Under the pieces are notes generated by a model, which saw nothing but the letters and a program-made list of their open reading frames with translations, was not told the origin of the DNA and did no database searches. Shown here in pieces: positions 1 through 7,880 of a stretch of 10,309 nucleotides of DNA. Position 1 is the stretch's first letter. The number at the start of each line of letters is the position of its first letter. The position numbers and the translations under genes were made by a program. This stretch comes from an uncultured Bacillota bacterium (GTDB lineage: Bacteria > Bacillota > Clostridia > Caldicoprobacterales > UBA3941): positions 1 to 10,309 of the forward strand of contig CALGOY010000275.1 in the NCBI GenBank assembly GCA_937960725.1, written 5' to 3'.

Positions 1-366
1 CCCGTTGTGAGGAATTGGAGTTACGTCCTTAATAAGGCTTACCTCAAGTCCTGCAGCCTGTAAAGATCTTATAGCAGCTTCTCTGCCAGCACCTGGGCCT
101 TTAACATATACCTCCACGGTCTTCAGACCATGCTCCATGGCTGACTTTGCTGCGGCTTCTGCTGCCATCTGTGCTGCAAAGGGAGTTCCTTTTCTCGACC
201 CTTTAAAACCAACGGTACCAGAACTTGCCCATGATACCGCATTTCCAGCAGTATCAGTTATAGTAACTATTGTATTGTTAAAAGTTGAGTGGATATGAGC
301 ATGCCCACGTTCAATATTCTTTTTTTCTCGGCGTTTTCTGGTTCTTCGCGCTTGCCTCTTAGCCAT
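1..366 (-). CDS. rpsK: 30S ribosomal protein S11 (3' end cut off by window edge)
   Basis: S11 sits on the platform of the 30S subunit, where it contacts 16S rRNA near the mRNA exit and the E site. The reading frame is open for 122 codons from an ATG at 366 to the window edge; the last visible residues are TPIPHNG, so only about 7 to 9 residues of the usual basic tail are missing. The diagnostic C-terminal stretch is present: [16 protein letters not shown] at roughly residues 89-104, followed by the VTPIPHNG block. The first 20 residues are very basic ([14 protein letters not shown]), as in Gram-positive homologues. The start is fixed by AAGGAGGG, which overlaps the rpsM stop codon 12 bp upstream, suggesting coupled translation. 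rpsD and rpoA would be expected next, outside the window. Identification is secure. Confidence 0.97.
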   Translation of the reverse strand, partial: MAKRQARRTRKRREKKNIERGHAHIHSTFNNTIVTITDTAGNAVSWASSGTVGFKGSRKGTPFAAQMAAEAAAKSAMEHGLKTVEVYVKGPGAGREAAIRSLQAAGLEVSLIKDVTPIPHNG

Positions 367-378
367 TCATGACCCTCC

Positions 379-750
379 TTATTTTTTTCTCTTGGCACCA
401 ACAGTTCTTCTAGGACCTTTTCTAGTTCTTGCATTCTGCTTCGTACTCTGGCCACGAACCGGCAACCCTCTTCGGTGTCGGATCCCTCTATAACATCCGA
501 TTTCTATCAATCGCTTGATATTCATAGCTACTTCCCGTCTAAGGTCACCTTCAACTTTTAGATTTTTATCGATATAATCCCTTAACTTAGATATCTCGGC
601 TTCTGTTAGATCCCGAACTCTAGTATCTGGATTTACACCGGTAGCTTCAAGAATCTCTTTGGATTTTGCCCTACCGATTCCATAGATATAAGTCAAGCCG
701 ATCTCTACCCTCTTATCTCTGGGTAAATCTATTCCGGCAATACGAGCCAT
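379..750 (-). CDS. rpsM: 30S ribosomal protein S13
   Basis: S13 is a head protein of the small subunit. It forms intersubunit bridges with the 50S central protuberance, and its tail reaches the P-site tRNA. The 123-residue product has the normal family length. It opens with [20 protein letters not shown] and contains the helix-hairpin-helix-like [14 protein letters not shown] (about residues 21-34), the family signature [14 protein letters not shown] (88-101) and a strongly basic C-terminal tail ([12 protein letters not shown]) of the type that touches tRNA. The ATG start is preceded by GGAGGTG at a normal distance. It follows rpmJ after the largest gap in the window (63 bp) and precedes rpsK by 12 bp, the classic head of the alpha operon. 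Nothing is unusual in the protein. Confidence 0.98.
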   Translation of the reverse strand: MARIAGIDLPRDKRVEIGLTYIYGIGRAKSKEILEATGVNPDTRVRDLTEAEISKLRDYIDKNLKVEGDLRREVAMNIKRLIEIGCYRGIRHRRGLPVRGQSTKQNARTRKGPRRTVGAKRKK

Positions 751-813
751 TATCGCACCTCCATATTATTCAGTATTCCAGTTTTTTCTTGTTTTAATCC
801 GCTAATCTGAATT
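751..813 (-). other. rpmJ-rpsM spacer, longest gap in the window
   Basis: This 63-bp stretch is the only spacer longer than 50 bp. It holds the rpsM Shine-Dalgarno site (GGAGGTG) at its downstream end. A 6-bp inverted repeat (plus-strand ATTCAG at 768-773 and CTGAAT at 807-812) is separated by 33 bp; it is too short and too widely spaced to be called a structure with confidence. There is no G+C-rich hairpin followed by a T run, so I see no terminator. There is no good -35/-10 pair, although AATAAT near the rpsM end resembles a -10 box. In E. coli this position, upstream of rpsM, holds the S4-binding alpha-operon leader; I cannot show any equivalent here. Confidence 0.5.
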
Positions 814-1163
<350 letters not shown>

Positions 1164-1172
1164 ACAATTCAC

Positions 1173-1178
1173 CCTCCC
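1173..1178 (-). promoter_or_regulatory. Shine-Dalgarno site deciding the infA start
   Basis: GGGAGG on the minus strand starts within the TAG stop of the upstream KOW gene and lies 9 nt before TTG (1161-1163). The alternative GTG (1170-1172) begins immediately after it, leaving no spacer. This geometry, together with the canonical MAKQDV start, favours TTG. Confidence 0.75.
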
Positions 1179-1453
1179 TATTTGTTATATCCCAACATTT
1201 CTAAACCTTTTCTAATTTCAGCATCAAGTACTTGCTGACCTTTTTCTAATTTTATCTTTATATCTTCTAGTACATGAGGCCTGTAATCTAGATGTTTTAT
1301 CTTTTTCTTTTTGGGCTTTTCGATGGTTCTGTTGGTACCATTGGCGATCAGCACATATTGTTCATCGATTTTTCCAACTATCACAAAATACTTTCCTTTA
1401 TCCCTACCAGCCTTAGCTAGTACAACCCGCCCTATCCCCATTCTTTCATCCAT
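1178..1453 (-). CDS. KOW-domain RNA-binding protein (L14e-like small protein)
   Basis: This is a small basic protein of a type commonly found between map and infA in Clostridia. From the ATG at 1453 it has 91 residues. The N-terminal half is a KOW-like segment ([22 protein letters not shown], within residues 5-26), resembling the RNA-binding KOW motif of L14e, L24 and NusG. A lysine-rich linker follows ([10 protein letters not shown], about 46-55), then a predicted C-terminal helix. Its role is not established; ribosome association or assembly is an inference from the domain and the operon. An in-frame GTG at 1462 would add MRL, and an ATG at 1441 would shorten the protein. I chose 1453 because AGGTGAGG lies at a workable distance and partly overlaps the map stop. 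It is 9 bp from map and 14 bp from infA. Confidence 0.88.
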   Translation of the reverse strand: MDERMGIGRVVLAKAGRDKGKYFVIVGKIDEQYVLIANGTNRTIEKPKKKKIKHLDYRPHVLEDIKIKLEKGQQVLDAEIRKGLEMLGYNK

Positions 1454-1462
1454 GAGCCTCAC

Positions 1463-2212
1463 CTACCCCTCGACTGTCAGTATGATAGGTTCATCGGAGG
1501 TAATGGCAATAGTATTTTCATAATGAGCTGATAGGCTACCATCTTTAGTAACTACAGTCCAACGGTCATCCAACGTAACCACCTCATCGGTTCCCTCATT
1601 TACCATCGGCTCAATCGCCAAGGTCATCCCAGCCCTTAACCGCGGCCCCCTTCCTGGCCGTCCAAAGTTGGGAACTTGAGGGTCCTCATGCATCTGTTGA
1701 CCAATCCCATGTCCTACAAAAGCCTTTACCACAGAATAACCATGTCCTTCAACATAGGTTTGGATAGCATGGGATATATCTGAGAGACGATATCCCTCTC
1801 GTGCAAATTCCAATCCCTTATAAAAGGACTCTTCTGTAACCTTTATAAGCTTGAGAGCATTCGGCGAAACAGCTCCTACTGGGTAAGTTCTTGCAGCATC
1901 CCCATGATACCCATTATATATAGCACCTATGTCTATACTGATTATATCTCCCTCTTTTAAAACCGTAGGCCCTGGTATCCCATGGATTACCTGAGCATTT
2001 ACAGAAGCACAAATACTGGCTGGAAACCCCTGATATCCTTTAAAAGAAGGAATTGCCCCTTTGCTACGAATATAATCTTCCGCTATTTTATCTAATTCAG
2101 CGGTCGTAATCCCAGGGGCTATAGCTTTCCTTATCGCTTCAAGAGCCCCAGCTACAATTTTTCCGGCTTCTCGCATAATATCTATTTCATACTTAGACTT
2201 TATTATAATCAC
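1463..2212 (-). CDS. map: Type I methionine aminopeptidase
   Basis: This cytosolic metalloenzyme removes the initiator methionine from nascent proteins as they leave the ribosome. The 249-residue product has the pita-bread fold landmarks and all expected metal and catalytic residues: H77 in the VIHGIPG block, D94 in IDIGA, D105 in [11 protein letters not shown]168 in VGHGIG, H175 in MHEDP, E201 in AIEPM and E232 in HYENT. It has the plain type I length, with no N-terminal SH3 or zinc-finger extension. The start is a GTG at 2212 preceded by AGGGGA, a weaker ribosome site than its neighbours. An ATG further in would remove conserved N-terminal sequence. It begins only 10 bp after secY; adk, which usually separates these genes in Firmicutes, is missing. 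The KOW gene follows after 9 bp. Confidence 0.98.
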   Translation of the reverse strand: MIIIKSKYEIDIMREAGKIVAGALEAIRKAIAPGITTAELDKIAEDYIRSKGAIPSFKGYQGFPASICASVNAQVIHGIPGPTVLKEGDIISIDIGAIYNGYHGDAARTYPVGAVSPNALKLIKVTEESFYKGLEFAREGYRLSDISHAIQTYVEGHGYSVVKAFVGHGIGQQMHEDPQVPNFGRPGRGPRLRAGMTLAIEPMVNEGTDEVVTLDDRWTVVTKDGSLSAHYENTIAITSDEPIILTVEG

Positions 2213-2222
2213 TGGTAATCCC

Positions 2223-3485
2223 CTATTTCAAAAATCCTTTATAGTGCCTCATTATCATTTGAGCTTCTAATTGCTTAGCTGTTTCTAAGGAAACACTTAC
2301 TAAAATCAGTATACTGGTTCCCTGCAGATACATGGGAATCTTTGTTATCCCTGCTACTGCTATTGGTATTATAGCAATAGCTGCTAGAAATAGTGATCCT
2401 ACCAAGGTGATACGATTTGAAATTCGCATCAAATATTCTGCTGTAGGCCTTCCAGGCCTTATACCCTGTACAAATCCCCCATACTGCCTCAAATTGTTAG
2501 CTATCTCTATGGGGTTGAATGAAATCTGCGTGTAGAAAAAGGTGAAGAATATAATCAGCAGAGCATATACGATAGCATAAGCCACGCTTCTCTGACTAAA
2601 GTAAGTTTCTACAAATCGATAAAAACCACTATCCGGGAAGAACATACCAATCGTTTGTGGCAATGAAAGTATTGATACCGCAAATATGATTGGCAGCACT
2701 CCCGAGGCATTAATCTTCATAGGAATATGGGTGCTTTGCCCACCGTATACTCTCCTACCTACGACTCTTTTCGCATACTGAACTGGAATTCTTCTTTCGC
2801 CTAAATCGATGAAGACGACGCCAGTTATCAAAGCTAATACGAATATTAGAATCAGTGGCAGAGCCCAAATAGGTATCATTTGAGCAGCAAAAGCCATATT
2901 CCATAGCGAAACTACTGCAAGAGGTATTCTAGATACAATACCTGTGAAGATAATCAGAGATATTCCATTGCCAATTCCTTTTTCTGTAATCTGCTCCCCT
3001 AACCACATCAGAAACGCAGTTCCTGAAGTTAGGGTGAGGATAACTACAAAATATCCCATAAAGGATCTATCTGTCAATGCATTCCGTACTAAACCATAGG
3101 TGATACCGAAAGATTGAATAAAAGCAAGTACTATCGTTAGGTAGCGAGTATACTGGGCTATCTTCTTACGACCCTCTTCACCTTCTTTGGATAGCTCCTC
3201 CAGCCTTGGAATAGCTACAGTAAGTAGCTGCATGATAATCGATGCGTTGATATACGGGGTTATACCCATTGCAAATATAGTATAATTTCCAAACGCACCA
3301 CCGGTTATAACATCTAGTAGCCCAAGCAGATTGTCTTCCCCAACCATCTGCTTGATAAAGCTACTATCAACGCCTGGAACGGGTATGAATGAACCGATCC
3401 TGTATATTAGCAGCATTACGAGGGTATATATTATCTTCTTTCTTAGATCTTCGATCCTCCAGGCATTTTTCAAGGTGTCTAACAT
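2223..3485 (-). CDS. secY: Protein translocase channel subunit SecY
   Basis: SecY is the pore of the SecYEG translocon. It moves unfolded proteins across, or inserts them into, the cytoplasmic membrane, working with SecA or with bound ribosomes. The 420 residues show ten hydrophobic segments at roughly 19-37, 70-92, 115-132, 145-163, 173-190, 207-226, 261-280, 302-322, 358-378 and 385-402. The plug region lies around 55-70 ([19 protein letters not shown]). Other landmarks are [15 protein letters not shown] at 74-88, [14 protein letters not shown] near 170-183 and the cytosolic loop with [10 protein letters not shown] at 231-240, which contacts SecA or the ribosome. The C-terminus ends MRHYKGFLK, as in relatives. 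The ATG start lies 1 nt after the rplO stop, and its GAGGTGA ribosome site is inside the end of rplO, so translation is probably coupled. Confidence 0.98.
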   Translation of the reverse strand: MLDTLKNAWRIEDLRKKIIYTLVMLLIYRIGSFIPVPGVDSSFIKQMVGEDNLLGLLDVITGGAFGNYTIFAMGITPYINASIIMQLLTVAIPRLEELSKEGEEGRKKIAQYTRYLTIVLAFIQSFGITYGLVRNALTDRSFMGYFVVILTLTSGTAFLMWLGEQITEKGIGNGISLIIFTGIVSRIPLAVVSLWNMAFAAQMIPIWALPLILIFVLALITGVVFIDLGERRIPVQYAKRVVGRRVYGGQSTHIPMKINASGVLPIIFAVSILSLPQTIGMFFPDSGFYRFVETYFSQRSVAYAIVYALLIIFFTFFYTQISFNPIEIANNLRQYGGFVQGIRPGRPTAEYLMRISNRITLVGSLFLAAIAIIPIAVAGITKIPMYLQGTSILILVSVSLETAKQLEAQMIMRHYKGFLK

Positions 3486-3486
3486 A

Positions 3487-3927
3487 TTAAATCACCTCGG
3501 CCTTTCCTCCAACAGCCTCAATCTTCTCCTGAGCTGCTTTACTAAATTTGTGGGCTTTTACTGTAAGGCTCTTGGATAATTCTCCATCTCCTAAGATCTT
3601 AACTCCATCGTTGAGCTTACTAATAATCCCTTTTTCTTTAAGCAATTCAGGGGTGACCACGGTTCCATCTTCAAACACTTCTAGATCCTTTACATTTACT
3701 ATGCTATAAACTTTTGCGAATATGTTAGTAAATCCTCTTTTGGGAACCCTTCGGATTAAAGGCATCTGTCCACCTTCAAATCCTGGACGTACACCTCCGC
3801 CGCTTCTGGCCTTCTGACCCTTATGTCCACGGCCAGCAGTTTTCCCTAAGCCTGAGCCAGGCCCTCTACCTTTTCTTTTAGCAGCTTTTACTGAACCTTT
3901 TGCCGGTTTCAGTTCGTGTAGTTTCAC
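3487..3927 (-). CDS. rplO: 50S ribosomal protein L15
   Basis: L15 is a late-assembling 50S protein that interacts with many 23S rRNA segments. With a GTG start at 3927 the product has 146 residues, the usual bacterial length, and begins [12 protein letters not shown] as in homologues. The long glycine- and arginine-rich N-terminal extension that threads into rRNA is visible ([20 protein letters not shown], about 18-37, then [15 protein letters not shown], about 52-66). The C-terminal globular domain carries [20 protein letters not shown]. An in-frame ATG at 3951 would add eight residues (MNKREVST) but overlaps rpmD and lacks a good ribosome site, while GGGAGGTGA lies just before the GTG. It is 16 bp downstream of rpmD and 1 nt upstream of secY. 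Confidence 0.96.
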   Translation of the reverse strand: MKLHELKPAKGSVKAAKRKGRGPGSGLGKTAGRGHKGQKARSGGGVRPGFEGGQMPLIRRVPKRGFTNIFAKVYSIVNVKDLEVFEDGTVVTPELLKEKGIISKLNDGVKILGDGELSKSLTVKAHKFSKAAQEKIEAVGGKAEVI

Positions 3928-3932
3928 TGTGC

Positions 3933-3943
3933 TCACCTCCCTT
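3933..3943 (-). promoter_or_regulatory. Shine-Dalgarno site deciding the rplO start
   Basis: AAGGGAGGTGA on the minus strand lies 5 nt before GTG at 3925-3927. It is downstream of the alternative ATG at 3951, so it can only serve the GTG. Confidence 0.8.
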
Positions 3944-4129
3944 TTATTCATTTATTTCTTCAACGGTTACTAAATGTTTAACTTTTTCAATCATTCCGCG
4001 TATGGATGGAGTATCCTCATGAATTTTTACACTTCGGATCTTCCTCAAACCCAGGGCCTTCATCGTATCTACCTGATCTTTTTTGCATCCAATAGTGCTT
4101 CTCACCTGAGTAACTTTAAGCTTGGCCAC
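3944..4129 (-). CDS. rpmD: 50S ribosomal protein L30
   Basis: L30 is a small protein on the outer side of the 50S subunit, absent from some bacterial groups but usual in Firmicutes. The 61 residues match the family length. It begins [20 protein letters not shown] and has the conserved [21 protein letters not shown] block (about 25-45) followed by [10 protein letters not shown]. The start is GTG at 4129, preceded by GGAGGG, which overlaps the TAG stop of rpsE 12 bp upstream. The rpsE-rpmD-rplO order is the standard spc arrangement. Confidence 0.97.
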   Translation of the reverse strand: MAKLKVTQVRSTIGCKKDQVDTMKALGLRKIRSVKIHEDTPSIRGMIEKVKHLVTVEEINE

Positions 4130-4141
4130 CGGTCTTCCCTC

Positions 4142-4642
4142 CTAACCTAAGATCTCTTCAACAGACTTTCCGCGCAATCTTGCCACTTCTTCAGCAGTCT
4201 TAAGCCTTGAAAGTCCTTCGATTGCTGCATTAACCATGTTTCTTGGGTTATTAGATCCCAGGGATTTTGTTAAAATGTCACGTATACCCGCTAACTCCAG
4301 TACAGCACGGACAGGTCCGCCTGCGATAACTCCTGTACCTTCCTTAGCAGGCATCATCAATACCCTTCCTCTACCGAACTTTCCAATTACCTCATGGGGT
4401 ATAGTGGTATTTACAATAGGTACTTTAATTAAATGCTTTTTAGCATCTTCAATTCCTTTGCGGATTGCATCTGGAATCTCTACTGCCTTTCCTGTTCCAA
4501 CTCCTACATGACCATTTTCGTCTCCTACGACTACTACAGCATTAAAGCGGAAGTTTCTACCGCCTTTTACAACTTTTGCAACACGGTTAATGCTTACAAC
4601 TTTCTCCTTGAGGTCCAACGTACTGGCATCAATTCGCTCCAT
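4142..4642 (-). CDS. rpsE: 30S ribosomal protein S5
   Basis: S5 lines the mRNA entry tunnel of the 30S subunit and influences decoding accuracy; mutations in its N-terminal loop give spectinomycin resistance in other bacteria. The 166-residue protein has the double-stranded-RNA-binding-like N-terminal domain, with [20 protein letters not shown] (12-31) containing the spectinomycin-loop region. The C-terminal domain includes [19 protein letters not shown] (81-99) and [19 protein letters not shown] (102-120). I see no deletion in the loop, so nothing suggests resistance. The ATG is preceded by AAAGGAGGG, which adjoins the rplR stop codon 13 bp upstream. rpmD follows 12 bp downstream. Confidence 0.98.
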   Translation of the reverse strand: MERIDASTLDLKEKVVSINRVAKVVKGGRNFRFNAVVVVGDENGHVGVGTGKAVEIPDAIRKGIEDAKKHLIKVPIVNTTIPHEVIGKFGRGRVLMMPAKEGTGVIAGGPVRAVLELAGIRDILTKSLGSNNPRNMVNAAIEGLSRLKTAEEVARLRGKSVEEILG

Positions 4643-4655
4643 TAAATTCCCTCCT

Positions 4656-5024
4656 TTAAAACTCTAGCCCGGCATCCCTTGCACCGGCTGCAACTTCAAG
4701 TACTCTTCCATGATATAGATATCCACCACGATCATATACTACCTTTTTTATTCCTTTCTCCAAAGCTCTCTTTGCAGCCAATTCTCCTACCATTCTGGCA
4801 GCTTCTTTTTTAGTTTTTCCTTTAATTTTTTCTCTTATTTCAGGATCAAGGGTAGAAGCAGATACCAGGGTATGACCTGTTTCATCGTTGATAATTTGCA
4901 CATAGGTATGTTTCAGGCTTCGAAATACGTTAAATCGAGGTCTATCTTCTGTACCGTACACTTTTTTTCTTACTCTTGCATGCCGAACTTTTCTTGCTGC
5001 ATTCCTGTCAACTTTTTTTATCAC
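4656..5024 (-). CDS. rplR: 50S ribosomal protein L18
   Basis: L18 binds 5S rRNA and, with L5, anchors it in the central protuberance of the 50S subunit. The 122 residues match the family. The basic N-terminus is [20 protein letters not shown], followed by [20 protein letters not shown] (28-47), the conserved SASTLDPEI (56-64) and the C-terminal [20 protein letters not shown] (95-114). The start is GTG at 5024, with AAGGAG about 9 nt upstream. An ATG between them is out of frame. It is 20 bp after rplF and 13 bp before rpsE, the normal order. Confidence 0.97.
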   Translation of the reverse strand: MIKKVDRNAARKVRHARVRKKVYGTEDRPRFNVFRSLKHTYVQIINDETGHTLVSASTLDPEIREKIKGKTKKEAARMVGELAAKRALEKGIKKVVYDRGGYLYHGRVLEVAAGARDAGLEF

Positions 5025-5044
5025 CCTGCATCACTCCTTCCTAA

Positions 5045-5584
5045 TTAAGCGCCAGTCTTACCTTCTTTACGGATAATTCTTTCGCCTTCATATCTAATAC
5101 CTTTTCCTTTATATGGCTCTGGCGGTCTTACTGCTCTAATATTAGCAGCTACAGCCCCAACTTTTTGCTTATCTATTCCCCTGACGATAATTTTGTTCGC
5201 AGCAGGAACTTCAATCTCTATACCTTGAGGCTCCTCTATTTCGACAGGATATGAAAAGCCTACGTTAAGCACAAGCTTCTTGCCTTGTTTTTGAGCTCTG
5301 TATCCAACTCCATTAATCTCTAGTGTTTTCTCATATCCTTTAGTAACCCCTTCAACCATATTAGCAATCAAAGAACGGCTAAGACCATGAAGGGATCTAT
5401 GAAACTTATTGTCTGAAGGCCTACTTACAGTAACAACGTTGTCCTCTACTGTAACTTTCATATCTTTGTGTATCTGTTGGGTCAGCTCACCCTTAGGTCC
5501 CTTTACAGATACATTGTTGTCATTATCTACTTTGACGGTTACTCCAGCAGGAATTTCTATAGGTTGTTTTCCTATCCTGGACAT
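5045..5584 (-). CDS. rplF: 50S ribosomal protein L6
   Basis: L6 lies near the factor-binding site at the base of the L7/L12 stalk, next to the sarcin-ricin loop. From the ATG at 5584 it has 179 residues, the normal length, and starts [15 protein letters not shown] as in homologues. Two tandem L6 domains are visible, about 9-82 (with [12 protein letters not shown]) and about 90-165 (with [20 protein letters not shown]). The family signature [11 protein letters not shown] is at 155-165. A longer frame starting at 5608 adds MGMEVQAR, but those codons cover the GGAGGTG ribosome site, so 5584 is favoured. The 47-bp gap to rpsH is the second longest in the window and shows no terminator or promoter that I can support. 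Confidence 0.97.
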   Translation of the reverse strand: MSRIGKQPIEIPAGVTVKVDNDNNVSVKGPKGELTQQIHKDMKVTVEDNVVTVSRPSDNKFHRSLHGLSRSLIANMVEGVTKGYEKTLEINGVGYRAQKQGKKLVLNVGFSYPVEIEEPQGIEIEVPAANKIIVRGIDKQKVGAVAANIRAVRPPEPYKGKGIRYEGERIIRKEGKTGA

Positions 5585-5593
5585 CCTAGCCTG

Positions 5594-5600
5594 CACCTCC
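5594..5600 (-). promoter_or_regulatory. Shine-Dalgarno site deciding the rplF start
   Basis: GGAGGTG on the minus strand lies 9 nt before ATG 5582-5584. It falls inside the in-frame extension that begins at 5608, so it argues against that longer start. Confidence 0.75.
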
Positions 5601-5631
5601 ATTCCCAACTTCTAGCTTTCAATTAAACATA

Positions 5632-6030
5632 TTACCAAATATAGCAGAGTACTTCCCCGCCTACTCCTTCTTGTCTAGCTTTTTTATCTGTCATGACTCC
5701 TTTAGATGTAGAAATAATCGCTATTCCTAATCCACCTAAAACCCTCGGAATTTGATCTTTTTTCGCATATACTCTAAGACCTGGCTTGCTTATCCTCTTT
5801 AATCCCGATATAACATTTTCGTTATTAGCTCCATATTTCAAATCTATTTTTATTGTACTGTGTGCTCCATCCTCTATGATGGTATATCCCTTGATATACC
5901 CCTCTTGATATAGCACTTCAGCAATGGCCTTCTTCATCTTAGAAGCCGGCACTAGAACGCTCTCATGTTTTGCTGTCAATGCATTCCGAATGCGGGTCAG
6001 CATATCGGCAATAGGATCGGTTACAACCAT
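5632..6030 (-). CDS. rpsH: 30S ribosomal protein S8
   Basis: S8 binds the central domain of 16S rRNA early in 30S assembly. In E. coli it also represses the spc operon by binding mRNA near the start of rplE. The 132-residue product has the normal length. It begins [17 protein letters not shown], which is typical, and ends with the strongly conserved RNA-binding C-terminal segment: [18 protein letters not shown] (105-122) and [10 protein letters not shown] (123-132). The ATG is preceded by GGAAGGAGGT, one of the best ribosome sites in the window. It follows the S14 gene by 28 bp. Whether S8 regulates this operon cannot be seen from the sequence alone. Confidence 0.98.
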   Translation of the reverse strand: MVVTDPIADMLTRIRNALTAKHESVLVPASKMKKAIAEVLYQEGYIKGYTIIEDGAHSTIKIDLKYGANNENVISGLKRISKPGLRVYAKKDQIPRVLGGLGIAIISTSKGVMTDKKARQEGVGGEVLCYIW

Positions 6031-6058
6031 ATCTTCTACCTCCTTCCAGTTCTCCGGA

Positions 6059-6244
6059 TTACCAGCTTGCCTTTCTGACGCCGGGGATCTGCCCTTTGTA
6101 CGCTAATTCTCTAAAACAAACTCTGCACACCCCAAACTTTCTCAAATAAGCACGGGGGCGACCACAGATCCGGCATCTATTATAGGCTCTAGTTGAATAT
6201 TTTGGTTTGCGCTGCTGCTTTGCTATTAAAGCTTTTCTTGCCAC
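6059..6244 (-). CDS. rpsZ: 30S ribosomal protein S14, type Z (zinc-binding)
   Basis: S14 is a late-assembling protein of the 30S head. This is the short, zinc-containing form of 61 residues (rpsN type Z or rpsN1 in other naming schemes). The four zinc ligands are visible as two CxxC pairs, C24-x2-C27 in NRCRICGRP and C40-x2-C43 in GVCRVCFRE. The end, [11 protein letters not shown], is the family hallmark. The start is GTG at 6244 with GAGGAGGG upstream. The gene lies between rplE (19 bp upstream) and rpsH (28 bp downstream), its standard place in Firmicutes, Actinobacteria and Thermus-type operons. A cysteine-free, longer paralogue can replace it under zinc shortage in some bacteria; that is outside what can be seen. 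Confidence 0.97.
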   Translation of the reverse strand: MARKALIAKQQRKPKYSTRAYNRCRICGRPRAYLRKFGVCRVCFRELAYKGQIPGVRKASW

Positions 6245-6263
6245 TCAGCTTCCCTCCTCGTTA

Positions 6264-6803
6264 TCACTTTCTATACGGCATCCCCAACAACGCTAAAAGC
6301 TCTTTAGCTTCTTCATCTGTCTTAGCTGTTGTAACAAATATAATGTCCATTCCCCTTATCTTTTCAACCTGATCATAGTCAATCTCAGGGAAAATCAATT
6401 GCTCTCTGATGCCTAATGCATAGTTTCCACGGCCATCAAATGAGCTAGGTGATACTCCTCTAAAGTCCCGCACCCTTGGTAGCGCAATATTGAAAAGTTT
6501 ATCGGCAAACTCGTACATTCTTTTCCCTCTCAGGGTTACCTTCGCGCCAATTTTCATTCCTTTTCTCAGCTTAAAGTTTGACACTGATTTCTTAGCCTTT
6601 ACTACAGCTGGTTTTTGGCCTGTTATAAGTGCTAGATCTCTCATAGCACTGTCAAGAAATTTGGAATTTTCTTTAGCATCACCAACCCTCATGTTGATGA
6701 CTATTTTATCTAATTTGGGTACTTCCATAATGTTTTTATAATTAAATTTTTCCATAAGAGCTGGAACAACTTCGTTATAATACATATCTCTTAATCGTGC
6801 CAC
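6264..6803 (-). CDS. rplE: 50S ribosomal protein L5
   Basis: L5 binds 5S rRNA with L18 and contacts the P-site tRNA and S13 across the subunit interface. The 179 residues match the bacterial family. Landmarks are [20 protein letters not shown] at the start, the signature region [18 protein letters not shown] (31-48), [20 protein letters not shown] (61-80), the loop [20 protein letters not shown] (112-131) and IDIIF-like [20 protein letters not shown] (151-170). The start is GTG at 6803 with AAGGGAGGT 8 nt upstream. Five base pairs (GTTCG with CGAAT, one of them a wobble) could loosely enclose this ribosome site, but the pairing is weak. It is 23 bp after rplX. Confidence 0.97.
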   Translation of the reverse strand: MARLRDMYYNEVVPALMEKFNYKNIMEVPKLDKIVINMRVGDAKENSKFLDSAMRDLALITGQKPAVVKAKKSVSNFKLRKGMKIGAKVTLRGKRMYEFADKLFNIALPRVRDFRGVSPSSFDGRGNYALGIREQLIFPEIDYDQVEKIRGMDIIFVTTAKTDEEAKELLALLGMPYRK

Positions 6804-6826
6804 ATTCGTTACCTCCCTTCAGCGAA

Positions 6827-7165
6827 CTAATCGTCAAATGTTTCTCCACATTTCTTACATACCCGTACCTTGGTTCCGTCTTCTAGTATTTTCTTTCCTA
6901 CTCTCGTTCTTTGGTCGCATTTTTTACATACTAACATAACCTTACAAGCATATAGCGGACTTTCTTGCTTTATTATACCACCAGGCTGATTGAGTCCCCG
7001 GGGTTTCATATGCTTGGTAACCATATTTACTCCTTCAATAATAACTTTCCCAGTTTTGGGCATAGCTGTAAGCACTTTTCCTCTTTTCCCAGCATCCTTA
7101 CCGGAAATAACTTCTACAAGATCGCCCTTTTTTACGTGGAGCTTTCTTTTCCTCGCAGCCATCAT
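6827..7165 (-). CDS. rplX: 50S ribosomal protein L24 with cysteine zinc-ribbon tail
   Basis: L24 is one of the assembly-initiating proteins of the 50S subunit and lies near the exit of the peptide tunnel. The 112-residue protein has an N-terminal KOW domain ([20 protein letters not shown], about 9-28) and the conserved [15 protein letters not shown] (41-55). The C-terminal part carries two CxxC pairs, C80-x2-C83 ([13 protein letters not shown]) and C103-x2-C106 ([11 protein letters not shown]), which probably bind zinc. Bacillus-type L24 lacks these cysteines, while Thermus-type L24 has them. The N-terminus is about 8 residues longer than in short forms (MMAARKRK). The ATG at 7165 is 9 nt after AGGAGG and was chosen over the adjacent ATG at 7162. 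It is 18 bp after rplN. Confidence 0.96.
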   Translation of the reverse strand: MMAARKRKLHVKKGDLVEVISGKDAGKRGKVLTAMPKTGKVIIEGVNMVTKHMKPRGLNQPGGIIKQESPLYACKVMLVCKKCDQRTRVGKKILEDGTKVRVCKKCGETFDD

Positions 7166-7183
7166 AAATGTCCACCTCCTCTA

Positions 7184-7552
7184 TTACAGTACTTCAGGAG
7201 CTAGGGAGATTATCCTCATAAAATCTTTCTCCCTCAATTCTCTAGCTACAGGTCCAAATATACGAGTTCCTCTTGGCTGTTTAGCATCGTTTATAATTAC
7301 TGCTGCGTTGTCGTCGAATTTAATGTAAGAACCGTCGCTTCTTCTTACACCTCTTTTGGTTCTGACGACTACAGCTTTCACTACATCTCCCTTTTTAACA
7401 ACACCGCCGGGTGTTGCGCTTTTTACTGAAGCAACGATAATATCTCCTATATTTGCATACTTCTTAACGGATCCACCCAGTACACGGATACACATCAATT
7501 CCTTGGCACCGCTATTGTCCGCAACTCTCAATCGGGATTGTTGCTGTATCAT
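7184..7552 (-). CDS. rplN: 50S ribosomal protein L14
   Basis: L14 lies at the subunit interface of the 50S and forms bridges with 16S rRNA; it is also the docking site of the silencing factor RsfS. The 122 residues equal the family norm. It starts [20 protein letters not shown], followed by CIRVLGGS. It carries the conserved [20 protein letters not shown] region (46-65), [19 protein letters not shown] (87-105) and an end in [11 protein letters not shown]. The ATG is preceded by AGGAGGG. It opens the spc part of the cluster after a 41-bp gap from rpsQ; I see no terminator or clear promoter in that gap, so read-through from the S10 part is likely. Confidence 0.98.
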   Translation of the reverse strand: MIQQQSRLRVADNSGAKELMCIRVLGGSVKKYANIGDIIVASVKSATPGGVVKKGDVVKAVVVRTKRGVRRSDGSYIKFDDNAAVIINDAKQPRGTRIFGPVARELREKDFMRIISLAPEVL

Positions 7553-7593
7553 GATTATACCCTCCTCTCAGTTTCGAGTAAGCAATTTTATAT

Positions 7594-7857
7594 TTACTGA
7601 GCCCGCTCAATTATCTCAACTAATCTCCATCTCTTTTCTTTACTAAGAGGCCTTGTTTCCATGATCTTTACCCTATCTCCAACTCGACACTCGTTGTTCT
7701 CATCATGGACTTTATATTTCACAGTTCGCTTGATGATTTTACCATACAATTTATGTTTAACGCGATTTTCAATCGCAACTACTATAGTCTTATCCATTTT
7801 ATCGCTGACGACAGTTCCGATGCGGACTTTTCTACGCCCTCTTGTTTTTTCGGCCAT
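7594..7857 (-). CDS. rpsQ: 30S ribosomal protein S17
   Basis: S17 is a primary 16S rRNA-binding protein with an OB fold, placed in the body of the 30S subunit. The 87 residues match the family. It begins [20 protein letters not shown] and contains [20 protein letters not shown] (21-40). The signature is [20 protein letters not shown] (60-79). The ATG start has AAGGGAGGA upstream at a slightly long distance (about 10-11 nt). It sits 23 bp after rpmC and 41 bp before rplN, the last gene of the S10 part. Confidence 0.98.
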   Translation of the reverse strand: MAEKTRGRRKVRIGTVVSDKMDKTIVVAIENRVKHKLYGKIIKRTVKYKVHDENNECRVGDRVKIMETRPLSKEKRWRLVEIIERAQ

Positions 7858-7880
7858 ATGCAGTTATCCTCCCTTCACGA

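Noticed and set aside
267..455. Minus-strand frame of 62 codons overlapping rpsM and rpsK
   Set aside because: It runs in another frame across the end of rpsM and the start of rpsK, both of which are unmistakable, and has no recognisable motif.
751..813. Promoter upstream of rpsM
   Set aside because: AATAAT near the rpsM start resembles a -10 box, but I find no matching -35 element at 16-18 bp. In an A+T-rich spacer this is expected by chance.
5585..5631. Terminator or promoter in the rpsH-rplF gap
   Set aside because: The 47-bp gap has no stable stem followed by a T run and no paired promoter elements; it holds only the rplF ribosome site.
6804..6826. S8-type mRNA regulatory structure at the rplX-rplE junction
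   Set aside because: Only a 5-bp pairing (GTTCG with CGAAT, including one wobble) can be drawn around the ribosome site. I do not see the helix with internal bulge that characterises the E. coli S8 target, so I do not call it.
6990..7328. Plus-strand open frame of 112 codons opposite rplX and rplN
   Set aside because: It lies antisense to two well-conserved ribosomal protein genes and crosses their junction, and its translation resembles no family. Other plus-strand frames (for example 2332-2535, 4236-4511, 9887-10156) are rejected for the same reason.
7553..7593. Separate promoter for the spc part between rpsQ and rplN
   Set aside because: The 41-bp gap is A+T-rich but shows no convincing -35/-10 pair. 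Read-through from upstream explains the layout.
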